Source: SD8 sp035528475 (GTDB taxonomy: Archaea > Halobacteriota > Methanomicrobia > Methanomicrobiales > Methanospirillaceae). Taken from it: a stretch of DNA of 5,342 nt. Location: NCBI GenBank assembly GCA_035528475.1, contig DATKYO010000008.1:1-5342 (forward strand). Direction: 5' to 3'. Every line of letters begins with the position of its first letter. Within the stretch, counting starts at the first letter, position 1. Below, piece after piece: positions 5,134 to 5,342 of this stretch. The notes under the pieces are model-generated. The model worked only from the letters and a program-made list of their open reading frames with translations. It was not told the origin of the DNA and searched no databases. The position numbers and the translations under genes are program-made.

Positions 5134-5342
5134 ATGATGTCACCTACTTTGAATAAAATTTATAAATTATCCCCCGTCATTGTTGTCGGGTTGCTCTTCG
5201 CGCTGATCCTTGTCTCTGCGTGCACAGATACATCCCAGCCGCCGTTATCACCGGCTCCTGGGCAGACTCCGGCCGTGCCGGGGACTACGGGAACCTCCGG
5301 GATTCCCGGTGCTTCCGTCACAACTAAAATTCCTGCGACCAC
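5134..5342 (+). CDS. Cys-rich-type lipoprotein, copy 3; 3' end cut by window edge
   Basis: The frame is open from ATG 5134 to the window end (69 codons plus 2 nt, no stop), so it was not reported as a closed ORF. The visible part is a signal peptide with the hydrophobic run VIVVGLLFALILVSAC, whose lipobox LVSAC is the same as in copy 2 (Cys30). A Pro/Gly/Ser-rich stalk follows. The strings TSQPP, GTSGIPGAS and TKIPAT also occur in copy 2 in the same order, so this is a third member of the family. By homology the Cys-rich module should begin about a dozen residues past the edge, but it is not seen. The start is supported by AGAGGA at 5121-5126. A second ATG follows immediately at 5137. The membrane-anchored, cell-surface location is inferred from the lipobox. 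Confidence 0.82.
   Translation, partial: MMSPTLNKIYKLSPVIVVGLLFALILVSACTDTSQPPLSPAPGQTPAVPGTTGTSGIPGASVTTKIPAT

Noticed and set aside
3704..5342. CRISPR-like or mobile-element repeat array
   Set aside because: The repeats are whole gene copies spaced about 720 bases apart, with no short spacers, transposase, terminal inverted repeats or integrase.

Overview
The window looks archaeal and most likely comes from a methanogen of the Methanomicrobiales (Methanoregula/Methanosphaerula-like). This is inferred from the gene types (NosY-like ABC-2 permeases next to a NEW3-domain surface protein, and short lipoproteins with Thr/Pro-rich stalks), the balanced to moderately GC-rich coding sequence, 4-nt start/stop overlaps and TATA-like elements in the gaps. 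It is not based on any marker gene. All genes I can support lie on the + strand.

Left part (1-3707): a tightly packed operon. It starts inside a first ABC-2 type permease that is cut by the window edge. A 113-nt spacer follows, holding a perfect Shine-Dalgarno sequence and a 32-codon mini-ORF. Next come a complete second permease paralogous to the first, and a 491-aa surface protein anchored near both ends, with a carboxypeptidase-regulatory/PEGA-like domain and two NEW3-type Ig-like domains. The ATPase that should power the permeases is not in view and is probably upstream.

Right part (3704-5342): at least three tandem copies of a small secreted lipoprotein gene. Each complete copy has a lipobox signal peptide, a low-complexity stalk, an eight-cysteine Stig1/MXAN_6577-like module, and a compact C-terminal domain predicted to be beta-rich. 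Copy 1 overlaps the operon by ATGA and so appears translationally coupled to the NEW3 gene. Copies 2 and 3 sit behind gaps of about 100 nt that look like separate expression signals. Copy 3 runs off the right edge.

Read together (inference), the locus encodes an envelope export or remodelling ABC system with an accessory extracytoplasmic protein and a family of diversifying cysteine-rich lipoproteins. The points most worth a second look are the mosaic similarity within the lipoprotein array, the leader-like mini-ORF between the permeases, and a 10-nt complementarity between the leader of copy 2 and the ribosome-binding site of copy 3. No tRNA, rRNA, CRISPR array, insertion sequence or integrase was seen, and no gene-free stretch exceeds 300 bases.
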